DNA from: WTFY01 sp965220875
Lineage (GTDB): Bacteria; Pseudomonadota; Gammaproteobacteria; UBA4575
Assembly (NCBI GenBank): GCA_965220875.1
Contig: OZ244849.1
Span: forward strand, 806,001-870,000
Reading direction: 5' to 3'
DNA: 64,000 bases
Part shown: positions 9,436 through 18,281 of the stretch, one piece after another
How positions within the stretch are numbered: the stretch's first letter is position 1
Layout: each line of letters begins with the position of its first letter
Position numbers and translations under genes: made by a program
The notes under the pieces: model-generated
What the model was told of the DNA's origin: nothing
Seen by the model: only the letters and a program-made list of their open reading frames with translations
Database searches by the model: none

Positions 9436-10106
9436 TGCTGCGCCGGCCGGAACCCGAGTTGATGGACGACCAGGAGCAGGCGCTCGCCTATGCCCAGGCC
9501 GATTTCGAGGTGACTCACAATGCCCTGCTGGGACATTTCCCGCGCGTATTCCCTGAGCTGTCATCCCCTCGAACGATCCTGGATTTGGGGTGTGGGCCGG
9601 CTGACATCTCAATCCGCCTCGCGCAGTTGTATCCTGACTGCAGGTTTGATGCCGTGGATGGCGCTGCATGTATGCTGCATCAGGCCCGGAACAGAATAAA
9701 GGCAGCGGCACTGCAGGACCGGATCACGCTTTACCTGCAGCGTTTGCCGCACTGCGAGCTGCCGGAGCAATCCTACGAGGCCATCGTTTCGAACAGCCTG
9801 CTGCATCATCTCCACGAGCCCCGGCATCTCTGGTCCACGGTCCGCAAGTACGCCTCGAACAGGACCGCCATTTTCATCTGTGATCTGTACAGGCCCGCGT
9901 CTGCCGCACAGGCCCGCGTCCTGGTGTCCCGTTATGCTGCGGGCGAACCCGACATCCTGCGCCGGGATTTCTACAATTCGCTGCTCGCGGCATTCACTCC
10001 AGGCGAAGTTCGTGAACAGCTTGACCGGGCAGGACTGGAAGGCCTGCGGCTAGAACAGGTCAGCGACCGGCACATGCTGGTACATGGATACCTGCAGCAA
10101 CCTTGA
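9435..10106 (+). CDS. Class I SAM-dependent methyltransferase, substrate unknown
   Basis: The 223-residue protein has a Rossmann-type SAM-binding motif I (LDLGCGPADISI, about residues 49-60), an acidic motif II (FDAVDGA) and a motif-III-like region with SNSLLHHLHEP. No membrane segment or extra domain is seen. The start overlaps the lysA stop by one base, so translation is coupled. The acceptor is not evident: it resembles small-molecule or tRNA-type methyltransferases in general, and its position between lysA and dapF does not settle the role. Confidence 0.8.
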   Translation: MLRRPEPELMDDQEQALAYAQADFEVTHNALLGHFPRVFPELSSPRTILDLGCGPADISIRLAQLYPDCRFDAVDGAACMLHQARNRIKAAALQDRITLYLQRLPHCELPEQSYEAIVSNSLLHHLHEPRHLWSTVRKYASNRTAIFICDLYRPASAAQARVLVSRYAAGEPDILRRDFYNSLLAAFTPGEVREQLDRAGLEGLRLEQVSDRHMLVHGYLQQP

Positions 10107-10222
10107 CGGCATCCCGGCGATGAGACCTGTCCGGGATAAAGTTGCACAGGCAGCACGTGAGGTAATATTCTTGAACCGGGAAGCATCTTCGCAAAGCATC
10201 GCATTAACCGGGGTGGACTCGC

Positions 10223-11053
10223 ATGCAGGTACGATTCGCAAAAATGCACGGTCTGGGGAATGATTTTGTCGTGTTCGACAGTGTTAACCGGGACCTGCAA
10301 CTGAGCCGCGACCAGTTGCGCTGGGTGGCAGACCGGAGGCTGGGCGTAGGCTGTGACCAGATACTGGTAATACGGTCGGCCGGTGAGCCCGGTGCAGATT
10401 TTGACTACCAGGTCTACAACCAAAACGGCGAGGAAGCTGAACAGTGCGGCAACGGTGCGCGCTGCATCGGCAAGTTCCTTTCGCGTAACGGGTTCACAGG
10501 AAAAAGTTCGATTCGCATCCGGACAGTCAGTGGCGTGTATTGCGTGGAACTGCGCGAGGACGACTTGGTGACCGTAGACATGGGTGCTCCTGTCGTTGAG
10601 CCAGCGGATATCCCTTTTGCTGCAGCCAAGGCTTCACAACGCTATACACTCGAGGTTGATGGCCAGCCTGTCGAGATAGGAGCCGTGTCGATGGGGAATC
10701 CACATGCCGTGATAGAGGTCGGGGACATCGAGCATGCACCGGTGGCTGAGCTCGGTCCCAGGGTCGGGAGCCATCCGATGTTTCCCCGTAACGCCAACGT
10801 CGGCTTCATGCAGGTTGTGAATGAACGGCATGTCGTACTGCGAGTGTTCGAGCGGGGCGCAGGTGAAACCGGTGCTTGCGGTACGGGAGCCTGCGCAGCC
10901 GTGGTGGTGGGTCGTATCTGGCAGCGGCTGGATACGGAAGTTACCGTGCAGCAGCCAGGAGGCAGCCTGCTGGTCGAGTGCAGTGACCTGTCCGGTGCGG
11001 TCCGGCTGACCGGTCCGGCCGAACAGAGCTTTGAAGGGAGCCTGGAATTGTGA
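10223..11053 (+). CDS. dapF: Diaminopimelate epimerase
   Basis: DapF interconverts LL- and meso-diaminopimelate for lysine and peptidoglycan synthesis. The 276-residue protein starts MQVRFAKMHGLGNDFVVFD, the standard N-terminus. It carries both catalytic cysteine motifs: EQCGNGARC (about residues 72-80) and GETGACGTGACA (about 213-224). Its stop overlaps the GTG start of the DUF484 gene (GTGA), giving the dapF-DUF484-xerC order found in many gammaproteobacteria. Confidence 0.97.
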   Translation: MQVRFAKMHGLGNDFVVFDSVNRDLQLSRDQLRWVADRRLGVGCDQILVIRSAGEPGADFDYQVYNQNGEEAEQCGNGARCIGKFLSRNGFTGKSSIRIRTVSGVYCVELREDDLVTVDMGAPVVEPADIPFAAAKASQRYTLEVDGQPVEIGAVSMGNPHAVIEVGDIEHAPVAELGPRVGSHPMFPRNANVGFMQVVNERHVVLRVFERGAGETGACGTGACAAVVVGRIWQRLDTEVTVQQPGGSLLVECSDLSGAVRLTGPAEQSFEGSLEL

Positions 11054-11778
11054 CTGCACGCAATCCCCCGGATGTCACGCCTGAAGTTGGGGAATTCGAC
11101 CGGGAAAAGCTTACCCGGGAAGAGGTGGAACACTACCTGCGCAACCACCGGGATTTCTTTGTCCACTCCCCCGGACTGATCGAAACACTCGCCATACCTC
11201 ACGAAACGGGGGAGGCCGTGTCGCTTGTCGAGCGGCAGGTTACCATGCTGCGCGACAAGATCCGGGAACTCGAGAAGAAACTGGACCGGTTCATTGCCAT
11301 CGCCGGGGAAAACGAGAAGGCAAGCCGCAGGTTGCATAACCTGGCCCTGAAAGTCATGCCCATCAATGGATTTGACGAGTCACTGGCCGGAATCTGCGAG
11401 CAGCTGCATGCGGAATTTCCGGGCACGTTCGTCAGGATACGCCTGCTGGATGCACTGCCTGCAACCGTTGTGCCGGACTGTGCCGCGATGGAGGCGTCCC
11501 TTCGCGGGTCCGGCCTGGTTCAGGAACTGTTTTCTGACCGGCACCAGGGTGTGGTATTTCTGAACGAGACTCAGATTGACGCTGTGTTCCAGCCCGGGCC
11601 AGCTGGCCAGACGGTTCACTCGGCCGCATCGGTGGTGCTGAAGAACTCCCGGCATCTCGGCGTGATGTTCCTGGGCAGCGCGGATGCGTGCCGCTACCAG
11701 AGGGGTATCGGCACACTGTTCCTGGAATGCCTGGGCGAGATCGTCAGCACCAAGCTGCAGCAATTCGCTTCAGGATAG
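11050..11778 (+). CDS. DUF484 family protein (YigA-like)
   Basis: The 242-residue protein has an N-terminal helical segment with the family motif EEVEHYLRNHRDFFVHSPGL split over residues about 21-41. A coiled coil follows (VERQVTMLRDKIRELEKKL), then a GAF-like C-terminal domain. The function is not established; its conserved place between dapF and xerC suggests a cell-wall or chromosome-related role, but that is inference. It uses a GTG start overlapping the dapF stop. Confidence 0.85.
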   Translation: MTARNPPDVTPEVGEFDREKLTREEVEHYLRNHRDFFVHSPGLIETLAIPHETGEAVSLVERQVTMLRDKIRELEKKLDRFIAIAGENEKASRRLHNLALKVMPINGFDESLAGICEQLHAEFPGTFVRIRLLDALPATVVPDCAAMEASLRGSGLVQELFSDRHQGVVFLNETQIDAVFQPGPAGQTVHSAASVVLKNSRHLGVMFLGSADACRYQRGIGTLFLECLGEIVSTKLQQFASG

Positions 11779-11862
11779 GCTTTTGACTGATTCTGTATTT
11801 TGCTTGCAACCAGTGGTACCGTACTCAGAGTCCGTTACTGAATCGTCAGGGTGTGCGAGGTC

Positions 11863-12798
11863 ATGAGTCAGCCGGATACCGAGGAGCTCGTTCAAAATTA
11901 CCTGCGTTACCTGAGTGATGAACGCAGGTACTCCCCTGCAACAGTGAGCAGTTACCGGAGGGATATCCAGCAGTTTGTGGAATTCATCCTCGCAGCCGGT
12001 GTCAAGCACTGTTGTCAGGCGGACGCCCTGCATGTCAGGGATTTTGCCGGATCCCGCAGGAGGAAGGGTATTTCGGCCCGCAGCCTGCAGCGAGCCCTGA
12101 GCGCACTCAGGGGGTTCTACCAGTACCTGCAGCGCGAGCAGCAGGTAGGGCATAACCCGGCTGCCGAGGTCAGTGCACCCCAAGCCAGCAAGAAACTTCC
12201 TCAGCTTCTGGACGTGGATGAAATCCATCGCCTGCTTGCTGCGCCCTTGCAAGACCCGCTCAAGTTGCGGGACCATGCCATGATGGAACTGATGTACTCG
12301 TCCGGTCTTCGCCTGTCTGAACTGGTCAGCCTGGACATTGGAGACATCGACTTATCCCAGGGCCAGTTGCATGTGCTCGGCAAGGGCAACAAGGTTCGTT
12401 ACCTGCCGGTCGGGCGGGCCGCCTGCAAGTCTCTTGAACGCTGGCTTGCTGTCCGTGCCGGGAAGGCTGCTGAAAACGAGCAGGCCGTGTTCATCAGCCA
12501 TCGTGGCCGCAGATTGTCCCCACGGGCCGTGCAGCAGCGCATGAAACGCCTTGGCAGTGAGCGGGGGCTTGACAAGCATGTTCACCCGCACATGCTGCGG
12601 CACTCCTTTGCCAGTCATCTGCTGGAGTCCAGCAATGACCTGCGTGCCGTGCAGGAGATGCTGGGGCATGCCGATATCAGTACAACCCAGATCTATACCC
12701 ATCTGGATTTCCAGCACCTCGCAGAGGTCTATGACCAAAGTCACCCACGTGCCAGAAAAGGGACGTCCCGCGCCCGGCCAGATGCCCAGGAAGAATAA
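11863..12798 (+). CDS. xerC: Tyrosine recombinase XerC
   Basis: XerC acts with XerD at dif to resolve chromosome dimers. From the ATG at 11863 the protein is 311 residues. It has an N-terminal SAM-like core-binding domain (about 5-95) and a catalytic domain holding the R-K-H-R-H-Y set: R in SSGLRLSELV, the His/Arg pair in HPHMLRHSFASHLL, the second His in LGHADISTTQ and the nucleophile Tyr in IYTHLD. An upstream in-frame start at 11851 would add four residues. It follows DUF484 by 84 bases, so it is probably in the dapF operon. Confidence 0.96.
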   Translation: MSQPDTEELVQNYLRYLSDERRYSPATVSSYRRDIQQFVEFILAAGVKHCCQADALHVRDFAGSRRRKGISARSLQRALSALRGFYQYLQREQQVGHNPAAEVSAPQASKKLPQLLDVDEIHRLLAAPLQDPLKLRDHAMMELMYSSGLRLSELVSLDIGDIDLSQGQLHVLGKGNKVRYLPVGRAACKSLERWLAVRAGKAAENEQAVFISHRGRRLSPRAVQQRMKRLGSERGLDKHVHPHMLRHSFASHLLESSNDLRAVQEMLGHADISTTQIYTHLDFQHLAEVYDQSHPRARKGTSRARPDAQEE

Positions 12799-12918
12799 GC
12801 GGCGTGAGACCGGTATAATCTGCCTGCAGTTTTTGCTAACCTGCCCCCTGTAAAGTGGGACCGGCGGATGCAACGTTCTGCAGTACCTTTCTTTCTGTCA
12901 GCAGGATCACTGGACAAC

Positions 12919-13452
12919 ATGGAACAATTCAAGGGCACTACCATTGTCAGCGTAAGGCGTGACGGCAAGGTGGCATTGGGCGGGGATGGCCAGGTTTCAC
13001 TGGGGGATACGGTCATGAAAAGCAATGCGTGCAAAATCCGGCGCCTGTACGAGGACAAGGTCATTGCAGGTTTTGCAGGGGGTACCGCCGATGCCTTTAC
13101 CCTGTTCGAGCGATTTGAATCCAAGCTGGAACAGCATAATGGCCAGCTGACCCGGGCTGCCGTCGAGCTTGCCAAGGACTGGAGGACCGATCGTCTCCTG
13201 CGCAGGCTTGAGGCACTGCTTGCGGTGGCAGACCGGTCCACGTCGCTGGTCATTTCCGGTAACGGCGATGTCATAGAACCCGAAGATTCGCTGGTGGCAA
13301 TCGGTTCCGGGGGGGCCTATGCCCAGGCCGCTGCCCGGGCACTGCTGGACGACACGCAACTGAATGCCAGGGAGATCGTACAGAAGGCGCTGAATATCGC
13401 AGCCGGGATCTGTATCTATACCAACACGAATCTCACGATCGAAGAGCTTTAG
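12919..13452 (+). CDS. hslV: ATP-dependent protease proteolytic subunit HslV
   Basis: HslV forms the dodecameric peptidase core of the HslUV proteasome-like complex. I chose the ATG at 12919, giving 177 residues. It then begins MEQFKGTTIVSVRR, so the catalytic Thr follows a six-residue leader rather than the initiator Met; a processed propeptide is inferred. The motifs GGDGQVSLG and GSGGAYAQAAA are conserved. A TATAAT at 12814-12819 could be the -10 element of its promoter. hslU follows after 26 bases. Confidence 0.95.
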   Translation: MEQFKGTTIVSVRRDGKVALGGDGQVSLGDTVMKSNACKIRRLYEDKVIAGFAGGTADAFTLFERFESKLEQHNGQLTRAAVELAKDWRTDRLLRRLEALLAVADRSTSLVISGNGDVIEPEDSLVAIGSGGAYAQAAARALLDDTQLNAREIVQKALNIAAGICIYTNTNLTIEEL

Positions 13453-13478
13453 TATTTGTTTGCAAGAAGGGTTGGCAG

Positions 13479-14810
13479 ATGTCGAACATGACTCCGCGAG
13501 AAATTGTCCAGGAACTGGACCATCACATTATCGGACAGGATGAAGCCAAGCGTGCCGTAGCGATAGCGCTGCGCAACCGGTGGCGGAGACTGAAGTTGCC
13601 GGAGCTGTTGCGAATGGAGGTCACACCGAAAAACATCCTGATGATGGGCCCGACGGGGGTAGGAAAGACCGAAATCGCAAGACGCCTGGCACGCCTTGCC
13701 CGTGCCCCGTTCATCAAGGTGGAGGCGACGAAATTCACGGAGGTCGGCTATGTCGGGAAGGAGGTCGATTCCATCGTGCGGGAACTGGTCGACACCTCGG
13801 TGAAAATGATGCGTGAACAGGAGGTTGAGAAGGTGTGCTTTCGTGCCGAGGAAGCGGCAGAGGAGCGCGTGCTGGACGCATTGCTGCCTGCAAGAAACGA
13901 TGATGCCCCGGCTGAGGATCGTGCCGAGTTTGCGAGTGATACGCGGCAGAAATTCCGCAAGCGGCTGCGCGAGGGAGACCTGGATGATACCGAAATCGAG
14001 GTGGATGTCGCGATTGCACCGATGGGCGTGGAAATCATGACGCCTCCTGGCATGGAGGAGATGGCCAGCCAGCTGCAGGGCGTGTTCCAGAACCTGGGCA
14101 GCGGCAAGAAGAGAACGCGCAAGATGCGCATTCAAGAGGCCATGAGGGTGCTGACCGATGAAGAGGCGCAAAAACTGATCAATGAAGACGAACTGAAGGC
14201 CAAGGCCCTTGAGAACGTAGAGCAGAACGGCATTGTGTTCCTGGACGAGATTGACAAGGTCACAAAACACGGCGAGATGAGCGGGGCAGATGTCTCGCGG
14301 GAAGGAGTGCAGCGGGACCTGTTGCCCCTGGTGGAAGGCTGTACAGTAAGCACCAAGTATGGAATGGTGAAGACCGATCATATCCTGTTCATAGCTTCCG
14401 GGGCATTCCATGTCTCCAAGCCCTCCGATCTTATCCCGGAACTGCAGGGCCGCCTGCCGATCCGTGTGGAACTGAAGGCGCTTACCACGGATGATTTCGT
14501 ACGGATACTGGTCGAACCTGATGCCTCACTCACGGAACAGTATGCTGCACTGCTGGCGACGGAAGGTGTGCGGCTCAAGTTCACCAAAGGCGGCATTCGC
14601 AGGATTGCCCAGATTGCCCATGACGTGAATGAATCAACGGAGAACATCGGCGCACGGCGGCTGCACACCGTGATGGAGCGTCTGCTGGAGCAAATCTCGT
14701 TTTCGGCACCCGATTCCAGAGGCAAATCCGTTACTGTGGACCAGGGTTATGTGGATGAAAATATTGGTGAACTGGTCAAGGATGTCGATCTGAGTCGGTA
14801 TATACTGTAA
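13479..14810 (+). CDS. hslU: ATP-dependent protease ATPase subunit HslU
   Basis: HslU is the AAA+ unfoldase that feeds substrates to HslV. The 443-residue protein has MTPREIVQELDHHIIGQDEA at its N-terminus and Walker A GPTGVGKTE near residues 52-60. A helical I-domain spans about residues 110-235, Walker B is VFLDEIDKV near 250, and sensor and C-terminal helices follow. The C-terminus DLSRYIL is the tail that docks into and activates HslV. It is paired with hslV in one operon. Confidence 0.97.
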   Translation: MSNMTPREIVQELDHHIIGQDEAKRAVAIALRNRWRRLKLPELLRMEVTPKNILMMGPTGVGKTEIARRLARLARAPFIKVEATKFTEVGYVGKEVDSIVRELVDTSVKMMREQEVEKVCFRAEEAAEERVLDALLPARNDDAPAEDRAEFASDTRQKFRKRLREGDLDDTEIEVDVAIAPMGVEIMTPPGMEEMASQLQGVFQNLGSGKKRTRKMRIQEAMRVLTDEEAQKLINEDELKAKALENVEQNGIVFLDEIDKVTKHGEMSGADVSREGVQRDLLPLVEGCTVSTKYGMVKTDHILFIASGAFHVSKPSDLIPELQGRLPIRVELKALTTDDFVRILVEPDASLTEQYAALLATEGVRLKFTKGGIRRIAQIAHDVNESTENIGARRLHTVMERLLEQISFSAPDSRGKSVTVDQGYVDENIGELVKDVDLSRYIL

Positions 14811-14855
14811 CTCCTGCCGGATGATTCAGGCATAAGAAACAAGGGTTTTCAAGCT

Positions 14856-15224
14856 TTGGCGAAAAGGGTCCCGATTGAAATCCAGTTGCATCAGAAATCG
14901 AGAAAACTGGAAATTGAGTTCGATGACGGCAAGCGCTTCATGCTGCCCTGTGAGTACCTGCGTGTCTATTCACCTTCAGCGGAGGTGGCGGGGCATGGTC
15001 CGGGACAGGAGGTGTTGCAGATCGGAAAGGAAGATGTCGGCATCAATGCCATTGAACAGGTGGGCCATTATGCGATACAGCTGGTATTTGATGATAATCA
15101 TGATACAGGCATCTATTCCTGGGAGTACCTGTATGAACTGGGCATACACCAGGAACAGAAGTGGAAGCGGTATCTGGAACGGCTGGAAGAGGCAGGCCAT
15201 TCACGCAAGGCTTCGAGTGAATAG
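14856..15224 (+). CDS. DUF971 / GBBH-like N-terminal domain protein
   Basis: A 122-residue single-domain protein related to the N-terminal domain of gamma-butyrobetaine hydroxylase. Visible family features are FDDGKRFMLPCEYLRVYSPS (near residues 22-41) and the C-terminal GIYSWEYLYELG. Stand-alone DUF971 proteins are commonly encoded between hslU and ubiE in gammaproteobacteria; their function is not established, though roles linked to Fe-S protein handling have been suggested for related domains. The start appears to be TTG at 14856. Confidence 0.85.
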   Translation: MAKRVPIEIQLHQKSRKLEIEFDDGKRFMLPCEYLRVYSPSAEVAGHGPGQEVLQIGKEDVGINAIEQVGHYAIQLVFDDNHDTGIYSWEYLYELGIHQEQKWKRYLERLEEAGHSRKASSE

Positions 15225-15319
15225 GCCTGCAACGCTGTCATCCGTCAACGCAGGTTCAGGTACCCGTACAGCATCCGGTTCGGAATAGCTAACCGTTCAT
15301 ACTGCCATCGACACATACC

Positions 15320-16069
15320 ATGCAGCAGAAGAATACCCATTTCGGCTATCAGGATGTTAGTCCTGAGGAGAAAACAAGTGAAGTCGGGAGGGTATTTGAT
15401 TCCGTAGCGGACAAGTACGACCTGATGAACGACTTCATGTCGCTTGGCCTGCATCGCCTCTGGAAACGACAATTCGTACACCTCGCAAGCATACGGCCCC
15501 ATCACAGGATACTGGACCTCGCCGCCGGGACAGCGGATATTACGGCGTTGCTTGCCCCCAAGCTTGACAAGCAGGGCGGAGTGACTCTCTGTGACCCCAA
15601 TCGGGCCATGCTTGAACATGGGAGGGCAAAACTGGTTGACAGGGGGCTGTTGAAAAACCTGGAATTCATACAGGCCATGGCAGAAAATCTGCCGTTCCGG
15701 GATAATCATTTTGACCGGGTTGTACTGGGCTTTGGCTTGCGGAACTTCACGGACAAGGCCCGGGCTCTGCAGTCGATGTACAGGGTGCTCAGACCCGGCG
15801 GACAGCTCGTGATCCTGGAGTTTTCCAAACCCGAAAAATGGTTGCAGGGCGCTTATGACGCCTACTCGTTCGGCGTGCTGCCAAGACTGGGCAGCGTGGT
15901 GGCCAGGGATACGCAAAGCTACAGGTATCTTGCCGAGTCCATCCGCATGCACCCTGATCAGGAAACCCTGCAGGCAATGCTGGAGACGGCAGGCTTCCAG
16001 GCGTGCGACTACCTCAATCTCAGCCTGGGGATTGTCTGCATTCACCGTGGCTACAAGCTTTCCGCATGA
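15320..16069 (+). CDS. ubiE: Demethylmenaquinone/2-methoxy-6-polyprenyl-benzoquinol methyltransferase
   Basis: UbiE performs the C-methylation of ubiquinone and, where present, menaquinone synthesis. The 249-residue protein shows the UbiE signatures VFDSVADKYDLMND (about 29-42) and SAM motif I ILDLAAGTADIT (about 64-75), plus GFGLRNFTD further on. Its stop overlaps the ubiJ start (ATGA), so ubiE-ubiJ-ubiB are translationally coupled or nearly so. Confidence 0.97.
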   Translation: MQQKNTHFGYQDVSPEEKTSEVGRVFDSVADKYDLMNDFMSLGLHRLWKRQFVHLASIRPHHRILDLAAGTADITALLAPKLDKQGGVTLCDPNRAMLEHGRAKLVDRGLLKNLEFIQAMAENLPFRDNHFDRVVLGFGLRNFTDKARALQSMYRVLRPGGQLVILEFSKPEKWLQGAYDAYSFGVLPRLGSVVARDTQSYRYLAESIRMHPDQETLQAMLETAGFQACDYLNLSLGIVCIHRGYKLSA

Positions 16070-16683
16070 GCGAGTCCATGCTGGTCAGGCTGATAAATTT
16101 TTTTCTGCAAAAATATCTTGATTGTGACCCTGAAGTGGCCCGGCGGCTGCATGGGCTGGAAGGCTCAAACCTCGTGTTCAGGCTGAAAGACCTGGACAGG
16201 GAGTTTCTTGTCATACCGCGCCAGGCCGGAATCGATGTCACGGAGTATCATGGTGGTGAACCAGATGGGACTGCCACATGGGTTGAAACGGACATGCAGG
16301 CCCTCGCCAGTGCCGTGCTGTGCAAGGCATGCGAGTCGATGCTGGAGGATGGCACCCTGCATGTGGTGCGGGGCGATCCTGGGCCGGCAAGGCAGCTCGC
16401 TGCGGTGCTGGATGCGATTGAAATGGACTGGGAAGAACTCGCTTCAGCCTATCTGGGTGACCTTCCTGCACACCAGCTCGGCTCATGGCTGCGCAAGGCC
16501 CGGCAATACAAGCGCCGTTCCCTGGAAAATTTCATGTCCGATGTGAGCGAGTTTCTGCAGGAAGAATCCAGGATCTTGCCTGCAAGGGCGGAAATGGAGC
16601 GGTACCTGGAAGACACGGAAGAGCTGGATGCCGCCCTGGCCCGCCTTGAAAACCGAATCCGCCGTTTGACTGAAGCAGACTGA
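16066..16683 (+). CDS. ubiJ: UbiJ, SCP2-domain accessory factor of ubiquinone synthesis
   Basis: The 205-residue protein has an N-terminal SCP2-like lipid-binding domain and a C-terminal coiled-coil region (about 165-203). In the family, UbiJ binds isoprenoid quinone intermediates and, with UbiK, supports the aerobic Ubi metabolon. The ATG at 16066 overlaps the ubiE stop; a longer reading from 16003 only duplicates ubiE sequence. Position between ubiE and ubiB is the main support, since the sequence itself is weakly conserved. Confidence 0.9.
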   Translation: MSESMLVRLINFFLQKYLDCDPEVARRLHGLEGSNLVFRLKDLDREFLVIPRQAGIDVTEYHGGEPDGTATWVETDMQALASAVLCKACESMLEDGTLHVVRGDPGPARQLAAVLDAIEMDWEELASAYLGDLPAHQLGSWLRKARQYKRRSLENFMSDVSEFLQEESRILPARAEMERYLEDTEELDAALARLENRIRRLTEAD

Positions 16684-16685
16684 TC

Positions 16686-18257
16686 ATGCGCTACGTACGG
16701 CTGTTGTTCAGGATCCTGCATATCAACCTGGTATTTGTCCGGCATGGACTGGAAGAAGTCCTTTTTGCCGTTCCCTACTTTCGACCGATCCGGTTCCTGC
16801 TTTTCATGTTGCCATGGCGCTGGTTCAGGAAAGTGGAAATTCCCTTGGGCATCCGGATTCGCAATGCACTGGAGGACCTTGGCCCGATCTTCGTAAAGTT
16901 CGGACAGACCTTGTCTACACGCCGGGACCTGCTTCCGGAAGACATCGCCGATGAACTGGCCAAGCTTCAGGATCGTGTTCCGCCATTTTCGGGGAAAATC
17001 GCGCGCGAGATAATTGAGCAGGCCCTCGAGAAACCGGTAGATAAGGCCTTTGAGCAATTCGACGTGGTACCCATGGCCTCCGCCTCGATCGCCCAGGTAC
17101 ATGCCGCCAGGCTTCATGATGGAGTGGAAGTCGTGGTAAAGGTGCTGCGGCCGGGTGTAGAGAAACATGTGCGTCAGGACCTGGAACTTTTGCATGTCCT
17201 TGCGGCCATCATGCACCGCTACTGGAAAAATGCGCGCATGCTGCAGCCTCGGGAAGTCGTACGTGAGTTCGAGCGGGTTCTTCTGGATGAACTGGATCTC
17301 ATGCGGGAAGCAGCCAATGCCAGCCAGCTGCGCAGGAATTTTGAAAAATCTTCCGAGTTGTACGTGCCGGAGGTCTACTTTGACCTGTGCCGGCGCAACG
17401 TGATGGTCCAGGAGCGCATCTACGGTATTCCGATCAGCGACATCGAGGTGCTGCGGGAGCATGGCGTGAACCTGAAAAAGCTCTCGGAACGCGGATGCCG
17501 GATATTTTTCACGCAGGTATTCAAGCACAATTTTTTTCATGGCGACATGCATCCTGGCAATATCTTCGTCTCCTATGAGCACCCGGAAGATCCCACATTC
17601 ATCAGCGTGGACTTTGGCGTGATCGGCACGCTCACCAAGTCGGACCGGAAATACCTGGCGGAAAATCTTGTCGCTTTTTTCGATCGTGACTACCAGAGGG
17701 TTGCAGAATTGCACCTGGAATCCGGCTGGGTACCGCCCGACGTCCAGGTGGAACAGCTTGAGTCGGTGATCCGGACGGTGTGCGAACCTGTTTTTCAGCG
17801 ACCGCTGAGCGAGATATCCTTCGGCAACCTGCTGGTCCGTCTGTTCCAGACTGCCAGGCGTTTCAACATGAAGGTGCAGCCCCAGCTGGTACTGCTGGAA
17901 AAGACCATGTTGAGTATAGAGGGCTTGAGCCGTCAGCTGGATCCGGAGCTCAATCTGTGGGATACGGCCAAGCCTTTCATGGAGCGCTGGATGAGTGAAC
18001 AGGTTGGCGTGCGAGCACTGGCTCTGGGGATGAAAAGGCAGTTACCCCTGATTGCCGAACGCCTGCCGGGCATTACCGATCTTGTCTATTCGAGTGTCAA
18101 GAAGTTCGAGCAGAATCAGGGCAGGCTCGAGCAGTACAGCCGTGAACTGGAAGCGCTCCGATGGGAAGTCAGGAAATCAAACCGTAATGTGGTGCTCATC
18201 CTGGTCCTCATACTGGCATTTGCCCTGCTGGGGCTTTGGTATTTTCAGTTTTCCTGA
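16686..18257 (+). CDS. ubiB: UbiB, atypical protein-kinase-like ubiquinone biosynthesis protein
   Basis: This 523-residue ADCK/UbiB-family protein has an N-terminal KxGQ helix (FVKFGQTLSTRRDLLP, about residues 74-89) and an ala-rich loop (ASASIAQVHAA). The kinase-like catalytic elements are HGDMHPGNIFV and DFGVIGTL. A hydrophobic C-terminal anchor spans about residues 502-520. UbiB is membrane-bound and thought to use ATP to help extract ubiquinone intermediates. It starts two bases after ubiJ. Confidence 0.97.
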   Translation: MRYVRLLFRILHINLVFVRHGLEEVLFAVPYFRPIRFLLFMLPWRWFRKVEIPLGIRIRNALEDLGPIFVKFGQTLSTRRDLLPEDIADELAKLQDRVPPFSGKIAREIIEQALEKPVDKAFEQFDVVPMASASIAQVHAARLHDGVEVVVKVLRPGVEKHVRQDLELLHVLAAIMHRYWKNARMLQPREVVREFERVLLDELDLMREAANASQLRRNFEKSSELYVPEVYFDLCRRNVMVQERIYGIPISDIEVLREHGVNLKKLSERGCRIFFTQVFKHNFFHGDMHPGNIFVSYEHPEDPTFISVDFGVIGTLTKSDRKYLAENLVAFFDRDYQRVAELHLESGWVPPDVQVEQLESVIRTVCEPVFQRPLSEISFGNLLVRLFQTARRFNMKVQPQLVLLEKTMLSIEGLSRQLDPELNLWDTAKPFMERWMSEQVGVRALALGMKRQLPLIAERLPGITDLVYSSVKKFEQNQGRLEQYSRELEALRWEVRKSNRNVVLILVLILAFALLGLWYFQFS

Positions 18258-18281
18258 ACAGGTTGCATTTTCTGCGGACCG

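Noticed and set aside
13449..14411. Minus-strand open frame across hslU
   Set aside because: Antisense to a clear AAA+ gene with intact motifs; composition reflects the complementary codons.
16449..17714. Long open frame on the minus strand inside ubiB/ubiJ
   Set aside because: It overlaps two well-supported genes on plus, has no family resemblance and is a frame shadow of GC-rich coding sequence.
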